DNA from: Marivirga sericea
GTDB taxonomy: Bacteria > Bacteroidota > Bacteroidia > Cytophagales > Cyclobacteriaceae
DNA length: 64,000 bases
Assembly (NCBI RefSeq): GCF_900177665.1
Contig: NZ_FXAW01000004.1
Span: forward strand, 186,001 to 250,000
Reading direction: 5' to 3'
Part shown: positions 20,133 to 27,675 of the stretch, piece by piece
Numbering within the stretch: position 1 is the first letter of the stretch
Layout: every line of letters starts with the position of its first letter
Translations under genes and position numbers: made by a program
The notes under the pieces: model-generated
The model's database searches: none
The model's input: the letters and a program-made list of their open reading frames with translations, nothing else
Told to the model about the DNA's origin: nothing

Positions 20133-21879
20133 AATATTTTTTTTCGGATATTTTTTTATCAATTAATTCAGAAGCTCCTCCTAAAGACTTAGCCTTCTTC
20201 CACTGTTCTAATGCTTTTTCTTTCTGACCCGTTTTGTATAGGGCATCAGCATAATGCTCTATTATGGTAGCAGACGATTGATTTTGAACCGCCTTCTCTA
20301 AATACTTTAGCGCTTCCTGATATTCTTCCTTCTGGAACAACACCCACCCGTAAGTATCTAAAAAAGTAGCATTATCTGGATTAGCTTTTACCATTTTAGA
20401 AGACAATTCCTTCGCTCGTTCTAAATCCCTCTTTTGCAATGACAAATAATATGCGTAGTTATTAATGGCAAAATAATTTAAAGGATTAGATTTTATAGCT
20501 TCTTCGTAGGTTCTAAAAGCTTCTTCATATTGCTTATCAGCATGATAGGCATCTGCTAATTGCGCTGCAAAACTACTTTTCATTCTATCATTTCCGTAAA
20601 CTATAGATTTGCCTTGCTTCCAAAACATAATCGCCTTCTTAAAATCATTCATTGCAAAATGAGCGGAACCTGCGTACAAATAAAGTACTGGCTGATTAGG
20701 GAAATAGGAAATAGCCTCATCAGCATACTTAACCACCTTTTTATACTTTTTATTTTCCATCTCAAGGGACAATAAGTTTTGCCAGAGTTGAAGATTATCT
20801 CCATTCAACGTCACTGCCTTTTCATAAAAATATTTAGCGCTATCTTTTTGATTAAGTGCAAAGTACAAATCACCATTAGCAGCAAAGGCATTGGCATCAG
20901 TGGAATGAATTTCTAAAATACTGCTTCCCAAGGCTTTGAGTTTTTCTACTTCATCTCCTTGCGAAAGTTTTTGAATAAGGGCTACAAAATTATTCAACTT
21001 GGCTTCGAGCGGGATTTCCTCGGATTGAAAAGCTTTCTCAAAATGCTTTAAGGCAAGGATAGTCTCATTGGATTGTCTATACAATTTGGCTAACTCCATT
21101 TCAACCAAAGCTTGGTTAGGATGCTCTTCTAAATAATTTTTCAAGTAATTAAGAGCCTCTTCATTTTTATTATTTGAAACTAATATTTGAGCTACTGAAA
21201 CGGCATATTCACTTATTTTAGGATAAGCCTCTACTAATCTTTTGCCCTCCGCTATTGCTTCTTTCAGCTTATTTTGCTTTAAATATATTTTCTGCTTTTG
21301 AGTGCTAACCTCCTCTAGTATTCCTAATCTTTTTTCAATTCTATCGTACGTTTCTAAAGCCATATCTGGATTATCGCTATAAAGATATAAGGCTGCCAGT
21401 TCTAGCAGGTAGTCATCTGGTGCGTCCTCAGAAAAACGATACAGATCTTCATAAGTGGAAATTGCGTTCTTTAGGTCACCTTTATCTGTTAAAATCTCTG
21501 CTTTTAGCGCTTGATAATAATAATTTTCCTTTTCTTTTTCTGTGGCTTTACTGATGTAAAACAGGGCTTGATCAGAATCGGAGCTTTGATGCAGAATCTT
21601 CGCTATTTTAAAATTTACAGCAGCATTTTCAGGCATTATTTGGTGTGCCTTGATAAAACTATCTAATGCTTTAGCCTGATTATCAATAGCTAGGAAATGC
21701 ATCCCCTCGACTAATAAGAACTCTACATTAAAACGATCAACCTTCAAAGGATCTGCATCAGGCAAAATATCCTCTTGCATAGGAGTTTCAGGCGTCTGTG
21801 CAATAAGCAAAACCCCTTGCATCCAGAAGAAACAGGATATTAAAATTATTTTAAAAATGTTGTTCAAATCGCTTCTCAC
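20116..21879 (-). CDS. Tetratricopeptide repeat protein (secreted/periplasmic)
   Basis: The 587-residue protein has a signal peptide (about 1-28, ending LLIAQ) and at least ten TPR units spread over the rest of the chain, for example MEENA-type AAVNFKIAKILHQ and YFAINNYAYYLSLQKRDLE and FLDTYGWVLFQKEEYQEALK. TPR arrays are protein-binding scaffolds; no catalytic domain is visible. The start is a GTG at 21877-21879, 2 bp after the nucleotidyltransferase stop. Operon position with the DUF4292 and EnvC-like genes suggests an envelope assembly role. Confidence 0.85.
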   Translation of the reverse strand: MRSDLNNIFKIILISCFFWMQGVLLIAQTPETPMQEDILPDADPLKVDRFNVEFLLVEGMHFLAIDNQAKALDSFIKAHQIMPENAAVNFKIAKILHQSSDSDQALFYISKATEKEKENYYYQALKAEILTDKGDLKNAISTYEDLYRFSEDAPDDYLLELAALYLYSDNPDMALETYDRIEKRLGILEEVSTQKQKIYLKQNKLKEAIAEGKRLVEAYPKISEYAVSVAQILVSNNKNEEALNYLKNYLEEHPNQALVEMELAKLYRQSNETILALKHFEKAFQSEEIPLEAKLNNFVALIQKLSQGDEVEKLKALGSSILEIHSTDANAFAANGDLYFALNQKDSAKYFYEKAVTLNGDNLQLWQNLLSLEMENKKYKKVVKYADEAISYFPNQPVLYLYAGSAHFAMNDFKKAIMFWKQGKSIVYGNDRMKSSFAAQLADAYHADKQYEEAFRTYEEAIKSNPLNYFAINNYAYYLSLQKRDLERAKELSSKMVKANPDNATFLDTYGWVLFQKEEYQEALKYLEKAVQNQSSATIIEHYADALYKTGQKEKALEQWKKAKSLGGASELIDKKISEKKYYDASI

Positions 21880-21881
21880 TA

Positions 21882-22892
21882 TTATTCTGTCACCTTATTA
21901 TAATCACCTATACTCAAATCTTTAGCTGAACCTTCATACAATACAAAATTTCCTAACATACTGTTTTTAATTTGTGCTTCAGATATCACGGAATTTGTTT
22001 GAATAATACTATTACTTATTCTGCTATTTTCGACCTCTGTTTCTTCTCCAATGGAAACGTGTGGACCTATCACAGAGTTCTTAACACTAACATTTTCACC
22101 CAAATAAACTGGCGGTATAATAACAGTATTCTCTATTTTTGCAGATTTGCTAATTAGTTCTTGCCCTTTTAAAAACTCCAGATATCGTTGATTTGTATAC
22201 ACTGTAGCATCTTTATTCCCACAGTCCAACCATTCTGTAACCGTCCCAGGTCGTAATTTTACGCCCTTCGCTTTCATATTCTCGAGTGCCACTGTGATTT
22301 GGAATTCTCCACCCGCATCCTTTATATCATGATCTAAAAGATATTGAAGTTCCTTTCTTAAATCCTCGCCTTTTTGGAAATAGTAAATACCAATAATAGC
22401 TAAGTTAGAGACCGGTGTTTTCGGCTTTTCTATGAAATCAGTAATAATATTTTCATCATTCACTTTCACCACACCAAAAGCAGAAGGATCATCCACTTTT
22501 TGTGTCCAGATAATACCTTCTTCTGAAGTATCTAATTTGAAATCGGCCTTAAAAAGAGTATCTGCAAAAGCTACTACAGTATTTCCATCCAATAGATTTT
22601 TAGCGCACATTATCGCGTGAGCAGTACCTAATGCTTCTTCCTGATAATGAATTGAACCTTTGGCTCCAACAGATTCCGCAATTTTCAACAAACTGCTTTC
22701 AATTTCTTTTCCAAAAGAAGACTTGATAATAAATCCAATTTGATCTACATCACTGCCGCAAACTTTTGCGATGTCCTCTACTAATCGTTGGACAATTGGT
22801 TTTCCTGCTATGGGGACTAATGGTTTCGGTACTGTTAATGTATGTGGACGCATGCGTTTACCCATGCCTGCCATTGGAATGATGATATTCAT
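21882..22892 (-). CDS. Sugar-phosphate nucleotidyltransferase with left-handed beta-helix tail
   Basis: The N-terminal nucleotidyltransferase domain (about 1-240) carries the signature IIPMAGMGKRMRPHTLTVPK (3-22), binding NTP and a sugar 1-phosphate to give an NDP-sugar; GTAHAIMCAK and FADTLF follow. Residues about 250-325 are hexapeptide repeats (IIPPVYLGENVSVKNSVIGP), as in GlmU-like and mannose-1-phosphate guanylyltransferase-like enzymes. The sugar and nucleotide cannot be fixed from sequence alone. It lies between dut and the TPR gene; a GC-rich repeat element sits just upstream, and the flippase is two genes away. Confidence 0.88.
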   Translation of the reverse strand: MNIIIPMAGMGKRMRPHTLTVPKPLVPIAGKPIVQRLVEDIAKVCGSDVDQIGFIIKSSFGKEIESSLLKIAESVGAKGSIHYQEEALGTAHAIMCAKNLLDGNTVVAFADTLFKADFKLDTSEEGIIWTQKVDDPSAFGVVKVNDENIITDFIEKPKTPVSNLAIIGIYYFQKGEDLRKELQYLLDHDIKDAGGEFQITVALENMKAKGVKLRPGTVTEWLDCGNKDATVYTNQRYLEFLKGQELISKSAKIENTVIIPPVYLGENVSVKNSVIGPHVSIGEETEVENSRISNSIIQTNSVISEAQIKNSMLGNFVLYEGSAKDLSIGDYNKVTE

Positions 22893-22909
22893 AATATTTA
22901 TATTTTTAT

Positions 22910-22955
22910 AGCCCCCTATCCCCCTAAGGGAAAATATTCACGGAGGAACATTAGT
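22910..22955 (+). repeat. GC-rich palindromic intergenic repeat, copy 1
   Basis: Begins AGCCCCCTATCCCCCTAAGG and continues into a TTCACGGA-type segment. Its GC content stands out from the AT-rich surroundings. It pairs as an inverted partner with the copy at 23044-23079, spanning 168 bp between dut and the nucleotidyltransferase gene. Confidence 0.7.
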
Positions 22956-23043
22956 TTTTTAATTTGACCTTTTATCTATTTAAATTTTCGCCATAAGTTA
23001 CTACAAAAAGCAAGGATTTATTTAAGATTTCTACTTCATTACA

Positions 23044-23079
23044 TCCATGCGACTTTCCCCCTTTGGGTGTTAGGGGGCT
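23044..23079 (-). repeat. GC-rich palindromic intergenic repeat, copy 2 (inverted)
   Basis: Read on the minus strand it begins AGCCCCCTAACACCCAAAGG and runs into CGCATGGAT, the same extension seen after copy 4 at 27499. Its outer edge touches the dut stop codon (23080-23082). Confidence 0.7.
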
Positions 23080-23511
23080 CTATTTCCCCGTACTCCCAAA
23101 ACCACCAGCACTTCGCTCAGAATCTTCCAAGCGTCCCACTGTTTTCCATTCTATCTGTTCATGTTTGGAAATTACCATCTGCGCAACTCTTTCACTTGAT
23201 TCAATTAAAAAAGGCTTATCGGACAAATTCACTAATAAAATCTTAATCTCTCCTCTGTAATCAGCATCAATTGTGCCAGGACTATTCAAAACCGTAATTC
23301 CGTGTTTAAAAGCCAATCCACTTCTTGGCCGAATTTGAGCTTCATAACCAAGAGGTAATTCCAAAAATAAGCCGGTTGGGACTAAGATTCGTTCCATTGG
23401 CTTCAAATTAATGGGATCAGGTAAATCTGCTCTTAAATCCAAGCCTGCGGCACCATCCGTTTGATAAGCTGGTAATTCATTCTTTGACTTATTTATAACT
23501 TTAACTTGCAT
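23080..23511 (-). CDS. dut: Deoxyuridine 5'-triphosphate nucleotidohydrolase
   Basis: Hydrolyses dUTP to dUMP and pyrophosphate, keeping uracil out of DNA and feeding thymidylate synthesis. The 143 residues show the trimeric dUTPase motifs: [29 protein letters not shown] and the C-terminal arm [11 protein letters not shown]. It lies 25 bp after the flippase gene on the same strand and is separated from the next gene by the repeat pair at 22910-23079. Confidence 0.97.
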   Translation of the reverse strand: MQVKVINKSKNELPAYQTDGAAGLDLRADLPDPINLKPMERILVPTGLFLELPLGYEAQIRPRSGLAFKHGITVLNSPGTIDADYRGEIKILLVNLSDKPFLIESSERVAQMVISKHEQIEWKTVGRLEDSERSAGGFGSTGK

Positions 23512-23536
23512 AATTTATTTTTCAAACTCAAAAGTA

Positions 23537-25015
23537 TCATTTTAATTTATCGGAAAAAATCCTTTTCCGCTCATATAAAAACATTAAGCCAGCATACAGA
23601 AGACTAATGACGATTCCCAAGGTGTAGTTCCAAATGTTTGATGTTGGTTTGAGGTAGAAGAATACAGTAATTAAGGTTCCCGCTATCAGTACATTTAAGA
23701 ATATTTTACCAGTAGGATATGGGATATAAAAATGTCTTTGACCAGCAAAATAGCAATAAATCATCATACTGAAATAAGCTAAGACTGAAGTTAAAGCAGC
23801 ACCTGTATAACCTAAAACAGGAATCAGCAAAATATTCCCAAACAATGCGACCCCGCCACCTACCAAACTGATGTAAACACCATAATACGTTTTATCCGTT
23901 ATTTTAAACCAAATACTAAGGTTGATATAAATCCCGAAAAATAATTTACCTAATAATAGAATTGGTACCAAAAACAATGCTTCTCTGTATGCCTCACCCC
24001 TCAAAAATATTCGACCTATTAAATCTGCATTGAGACTTACTCCTACCCAAATCAATAAACATAAAGCAACAAAATAATAAAGTACTTTTGCAAACAGCTC
24101 TGGAGCTTTCTTATCTTCTGCCTGACTAAAAAAGAATGGTTCACCTGCATAACGGAAGGCCTGAATAGCCAAAGCCATAAATACACTTAACTTGAAAGTC
24201 GCAAAATAAATACCTAAAGCCGCTTTTGCAGTAGTGTCTGTATAAAAGTTTGAAGGCAATAGATATTCAAAAATCACTTTATCCAATTGATCAACTGCCA
24301 TTCCAGCTAAACCCATCAGGAGAATTGGATAAGCATAAATCAACATCCTTTTAGTCTTAGTCCAATCAAGTCGTATCCTGGAAAAGAATATTTCTTTATA
24401 TAAAATCAATACCATTGAGGCATTGCCTAATAGATTGGCTAAAAAGACATAACCTATATCGTATGGTTTTTGGGTATCCCAATCCATAATGCCCGCTTTT
24501 GCCAAAAAAGGGAAAAGTACAAGAAATAGTAAATTGAACAATATACTAAATACAATACTGCTCATTCTGGTAACTGCAAACTTTTTTGCTTTGTGTGCTA
24601 ATCGGAGTTTTGCAAGCGGAATTGCCACTATAGCATCAACAAAAAAGATGACAGCAAGGTAGCGGACAATGTATGTTTCAACAGATAATTCAAGAATCTC
24701 TATGATTTCTTCGGCTAAAATAAAAATACCGCCACTAAATATGATAGAGGTTAAAAGAATTGAAGAAAAAGCAGATTCATAATAATTTTCAGACTTTTCT
24801 TTGGTGGTAAAACGGAAATAAGCCGTTTCCATGCCATAGGTGTAAATGATATTTAAAAAAGCAGCGTAAGCATATAATTGACCTATACTTCCAAACTGTT
24901 CGGGAATAAAGACGGCTGTATGAAGAGTAACCAACAAATAGTTTAGCAATCTGCCCAAAATGCTTGGCAATCCATATAAACCGGCTTCAGATGCTAATTT
25001 TTTTAGTGGGTTCAT
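23537..25015 (-). CDS. Polysaccharide biosynthesis membrane protein (Wzx/MATE-like flippase)
   Basis: Integral membrane protein of 492 residues with about 12-14 predicted helices spread along its length, starting LYGLPSILGRLLNYLLVTL (about 13-31), which is typical of the polysaccharide biosynthesis/Wzx branch of the MOP superfamily. Such proteins flip lipid-linked sugars across the inner membrane. No glycosyltransferase cluster surrounds it, but a sugar nucleotidyltransferase lies two genes downstream. The substrate is unknown; a lipid II flippase role cannot be excluded. Confidence 0.88.
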   Translation of the reverse strand: MNPLKKLASEAGLYGLPSILGRLLNYLLVTLHTAVFIPEQFGSIGQLYAYAAFLNIIYTYGMETAYFRFTTKEKSENYYESAFSSILLTSIIFSGGIFILAEEIIEILELSVETYIVRYLAVIFFVDAIVAIPLAKLRLAHKAKKFAVTRMSSIVFSILFNLLFLVLFPFLAKAGIMDWDTQKPYDIGYVFLANLLGNASMVLILYKEIFFSRIRLDWTKTKRMLIYAYPILLMGLAGMAVDQLDKVIFEYLLPSNFYTDTTAKAALGIYFATFKLSVFMALAIQAFRYAGEPFFFSQAEDKKAPELFAKVLYYFVALCLLIWVGVSLNADLIGRIFLRGEAYREALFLVPILLLGKLFFGIYINLSIWFKITDKTYYGVYISLVGGGVALFGNILLIPVLGYTGAALTSVLAYFSMMIYCYFAGQRHFYIPYPTGKIFLNVLIAGTLITVFFYLKPTSNIWNYTLGIVISLLYAGLMFLYERKRIFSDKLK

Positions 25016-25020
25016 GGAGC

Positions 25021-25058
25021 GAAGTTGGAAGCTTGAAGTTGGAAGAAGGAAGTTGAGA
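25021..25058. repeat. Short direct repeat GAAGTTGGAAG
   Basis: GAAGTTGGAAG occurs exactly at 25021-25031 and 25035-25045, followed by a third degenerate unit. This purine-rich stretch lies just upstream of the flippase start and looks like simple intergenic repeat sequence. Confidence 0.55.
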
Positions 25059-25128
25059 GACAGAGATTAAAAATAGGGAGATGACTACCAAAACGATAAT
25101 TTAACTCCCTATTTACCATATTCTTTAT

Positions 25129-25163
25129 AATTACTAATTAAAAAATTACTAATTATTAATTAA
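25129..25163. repeat. AATTACTAATTA intergenic repeat, copies 1-2
   Basis: AATTACTAATTA is present twice (25129-25140 and 25144-25155), followed by ATTAATTAATCACT abutting the enoyl-CoA hydratase stop. A closely similar unit abuts the rhomboid stop at 35628-35657. Confidence 0.55.
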
Positions 25164-25949
25164 TCACTCTCCTTTAAACTCAGCAGCTCTTTTTTCTAAA
25201 AAGGCTTTGGTACCTTCTTTAAAATCTTCCGATTTGCAACATGCTGCAAAGCTGTTGGCTTCCGTTTGATAGCCATTTTCTTCGCCTGTGTAATACGCAT
25301 TTACGCTATCGATGACCATCCCAATTGCTAAGGGTGCTTTACTGTTGATTTTGCTTAGGATAGAATTCGCTAAAGTCATCAATTCTTCTCGATTTTCGGC
25401 TATATGATTCACTAAACCAAGACTTTTCGCCTCTTCAGCTCCTATAAAATCAGCCGTCATCATTAATTCCAAGGCTTTTCCTTTTCCTATTAATTGCGTC
25501 AATCTTTGCGTTCCGCCATAACCCGGGATAATACCCAAGTTCACTTCCGGTTGACCAAATTTTGCGTTTGGAGTCGCTATTCGCATATGACAAGCCATAG
25601 CTAGTTCGCAACCTCCTCCTAAAGCAAAGCCATTGACTGCTGCTAATACAGGTTTGTGGCATTTTTCAATCATTTCAAAAACTTCCTGACCATTTTCAGA
25701 AAACTTCCTGCCATTCATTTCATTGAGTTCTGATATTTCAGAAATATCCGCTCCAGCCACGAAAGCCTTTTCACCAGCACCTGTGATGATGACAGACTTT
25801 ACTTCAGGATTATCATAAATATCTTGGAAAGCTTCACGCAATTCTTCTATAGTGGCGATATTTAAGGCATTTAGTTTTTCGGCTCTGTTGATGGTGACGG
25901 TTAAAACACCATTATCATTCGCCAGTTGTAGGTTTTCAAAATCAGCCAT
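25164..25949 (-). CDS. Enoyl-CoA hydratase/isomerase family protein
   Basis: Crotonase-fold enzyme of 261 residues, expected to hydrate 2,3-trans-enoyl-CoA in fatty acid beta-oxidation. The oxyanion-hole segments GAGEKAFVAGADISEI (about 57-72) and NGFALGGGCELAMACH (about 105-120) are present, as is PEVNLGIIPGYGGTQRL with the second catalytic glutamate. No other beta-oxidation gene is adjacent; etfAB, electron acceptors for acyl-CoA dehydrogenases, lie at 58.5-60.3 kb. Confidence 0.93.
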   Translation of the reverse strand: MADFENLQLANDNGVLTVTINRAEKLNALNIATIEELREAFQDIYDNPEVKSVIITGAGEKAFVAGADISEISELNEMNGRKFSENGQEVFEMIEKCHKPVLAAVNGFALGGGCELAMACHMRIATPNAKFGQPEVNLGIIPGYGGTQRLTQLIGKGKALELMMTADFIGAEEAKSLGLVNHIAENREELMTLANSILSKINSKAPLAIGMVIDSVNAYYTGEENGYQTEANSFAACCKSEDFKEGTKAFLEKRAAEFKGE

Positions 25950-26160
25950 AAATGAATTCTAGTTTCTTTTAGCTTGCAAATATAGCGCATGCAGAGCCAA
26001 TCACAAAGGGCTATTTGTTTTAATGATAACATCCATATAACTAAAACTCAGTTCTGAGAAGCTTTATCGACCAAATCCAGCGATTTAACGGAAGCCATGA
26101 ATGCTTGACACCCAAAAACCATTGAGTGATCGTATAATAGGCATAACATGTAAGAAAAAT

Positions 26161-26213
26161 AGGGTTTTCCCTGATTGAATAACATCTAGCGATACGAATA
26201 TCTCGTATATTTG
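26161..26213 (+). promoter_or_regulatory. Candidate promoter/operator of the T9SS cargo gene
   Basis: TATATTTG at 26206-26213 matches the Bacteroidota -7 consensus TAnnTTTG, 14-20 bp before the start codon. No TTTG lies at the right -33 distance. A perfect inverted repeat ATACGA/TCGTAT (26192-26197, 26203-26208) overlaps the -7 box, and AGGG-TTTT-CCCT (26161-26172) lies upstream, so an activator or repressor site is plausible. Confidence 0.35.
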
Positions 26214-26232
26214 CATATCTAATTTAATGATT

Positions 26233-27351
26233 ATGAAAAAGATTTTATTTTTATTATTGATAAGCTTTCCGGCTTTCAGCCAATCAAGTTTTGATGAGCA
26301 ATCTGGAGCTTGGACAGCCAATTCAACTTGGAATGGAAGCAATGCACCAGGAACCTCTGGCCTTAAAAACATCAACCTTACCATTAACGGTACTGTGACT
26401 AGAACTGGTAATCTTGATTTTGACCAAAACGTAAACATTACTCTAAATAATAGTACAGATGACACTGATACTTTGATAGTTACAGGTGATCTTATTTTCA
26501 AAAACAACACTGTTCTAACCATTCGAGGTTCAAGTATATTAATTGTGCTTGGCGACTTGGAATCGAATAACAATATAAATGTTTCGTCTAGTGGTAAATT
26601 GGTAGTAGTTGGTTCCGCATCTACCGGTAACAATACCAATATTTCAAATAGCGGTGATTTTTATATTCTAGGAACAAATAATCTAGGCACAGGTGGTGGA
26701 AGTAATTATGCAGGAACTACTCCAGGAAATGCTCAAGATATGGTTGATAATGATCAGGCATTGGCAGATTACCTTGTTAATGAATTAGGAGTGACAAATG
26801 CTACTTTACCAATCGAACTAAAATCCTTCAATGCTTCAAAATCAAAGCAAAATATAGATCTAAATTGGGTTACAGCCAAGGAAGAAAACTTTTCCCACTT
26901 TGAGGTTGAACGTTCTCTAGATCAAAATAAATGGAAGCAGATTGGCTTGGTACAGGGCATAGGTGAAAGTAATTCGGATGTGCATTATGATTTCACTGAC
27001 AGAAATACTGCGTTTGGCATAATCTATTACAGATTGAAAGCTGTAGATATTGATGCTTCATTTGAATATTCACCTGTTGTAAAAATTGAAGTTGGTTTTG
27101 AAGGGAAACTTGCAGTTTCACCTAATCCAATAAAAAATGTTTCTAATTTAAAAATTCAAGTACCAACTGAATTTAGAGAGGATCTGGCTTATATTGGTTT
27201 ATTCGATCTAAACGGTATTAAAGTCCAAGAATTTAGAAATTTTGATACAAATGGAACTCTCCAAGTCAATCAGAAACTGAAGTCTGGCATGTATATTTTG
27301 AGGGTAAACCATAATGGCTTGCAAGAGAATATTAGAGTGATAGTTCAGTAG
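26233..27351 (+). CDS. Secreted protein with type IX sorting domain
   Basis: Predicted T9SS cargo of 372 residues. Order: signal peptide MKKILFLLLISFPAFSQ; a GAWTANSTWNGSNAP entry motif and beta-helix-like Asn/Ser/Thr-rich repeats (about 20-165); a fibronectin-like segment (LNWVTAKEENFSHFEVERS, about 215-300); and the T9SS type A sorting domain (about 300-372: AVSPNPIKNVSNLKI, GLFDLNGIKV, LKSGMYILRV). ATG codons at 26227 and 26233 are both possible; the second begins the canonical signal peptide. The TAG stop is shared with a GC-rich repeat. The ligand or adhesion target is unknown. Confidence 0.85.
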   Translation: MKKILFLLLISFPAFSQSSFDEQSGAWTANSTWNGSNAPGTSGLKNINLTINGTVTRTGNLDFDQNVNITLNNSTDDTDTLIVTGDLIFKNNTVLTIRGSSILIVLGDLESNNNINVSSSGKLVVVGSASTGNNTNISNSGDFYILGTNNLGTGGGSNYAGTTPGNAQDMVDNDQALADYLVNELGVTNATLPIELKSFNASKSKQNIDLNWVTAKEENFSHFEVERSLDQNKWKQIGLVQGIGESNSDVHYDFTDRNTAFGIIYYRLKAVDIDASFEYSPVVKIEVGFEGKLAVSPNPIKNVSNLKIQVPTEFREDLAYIGLFDLNGIKVQEFRNFDTNGTLQVNQKLKSGMYILRVNHNGLQENIRVIVQ

Positions 27352-27402
27352 CCCCCTAGTCCGCCACCAACTGGCGGGGAATGGTCGCGGAAATACTAGT
27401 GC
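27349..27402 (+). repeat. GC-rich palindromic intergenic repeat, copy 3
   Basis: TAGCCCCCTAGTCCGCCACC at 27349 includes the TAG stop of the cargo gene, then CTGGCGGGG completes the palindrome and GTCGCGGAAATAC follows. It is the most diverged copy: CCGCCA/TGGCGG arms replace CCCCCA/TGGGGG, a compensated change that keeps the stem. Confidence 0.65.
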
Positions 27403-27470
27403 TGCTTAATATGAAACTGAAGGAGCTCGACTTAAATAATTAAAATTCATCATCATGCAACAATAGGGCT

Positions 27471-27499
27471 AGCCTCGCAGAAATGTGGGGCTTTTTTTA
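27471..27499 (+). terminator. Rho-independent terminator of the T9SS cargo gene
   Basis: A 9-bp stem AGCCTCGCA/TGTGGGGCT (27471-27479, 27484-27492; two or three G-U pairs) closed by a GAAA loop is followed by seven Ts. It lies 120 bp after the cargo stop; copy 3 of the GC-rich repeat lies between. Confidence 0.8.
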
Positions 27500-27546
27500 G
27501 CCCCCTAACCCCCAAAGGGGGAACACGCATGGATTTCGCGGACCAG
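27499..27546 (+). repeat. GC-rich palindromic intergenic repeat, copy 4
   Basis: AGCCCCCTAACCCCCAAAGG at 27499, then GGGAACACGCATGGATTTCGCGG. This is the best-formed copy and directly follows the cargo-gene terminator. It forms an inverted pair with copy 5, 175 bp end to end. Confidence 0.75.
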
Positions 27547-27649
27547 TAAAATGACACAGCATCTTTACTTTCAAATGAAAAGAGCAAAATAATGTGACTC
27601 AGGAATATTCTGTATCACATTAAAATAAATAAGTATAATCTGTGAGAAA

Positions 27650-27675
27650 ATTCCCCCTTTGGGGGTCAGGTGGCT
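27650..27675 (-). repeat. GC-rich palindromic intergenic repeat, copy 5 (inverted)
   Basis: On the minus strand it reads AGCCACCTGACCCCCAAAGG then GGGAA. Its outer edge abuts the stop codon of the PorE-like gene (27676-27678), as copy 2 abuts the dut stop. Confidence 0.7.

Noticed and set aside
25021-25163. Possible CRISPR array or attachment site
   Set aside because: The repeats are short (11-12 bp), spacing is irregular and no cas gene or integrase is present.
26085-26639. 184-codon open frame on the minus strand
   Set aside because: It overlaps the T9SS cargo gene on the other strand and its translation is low in family signal, while the plus-strand product has clear domains.
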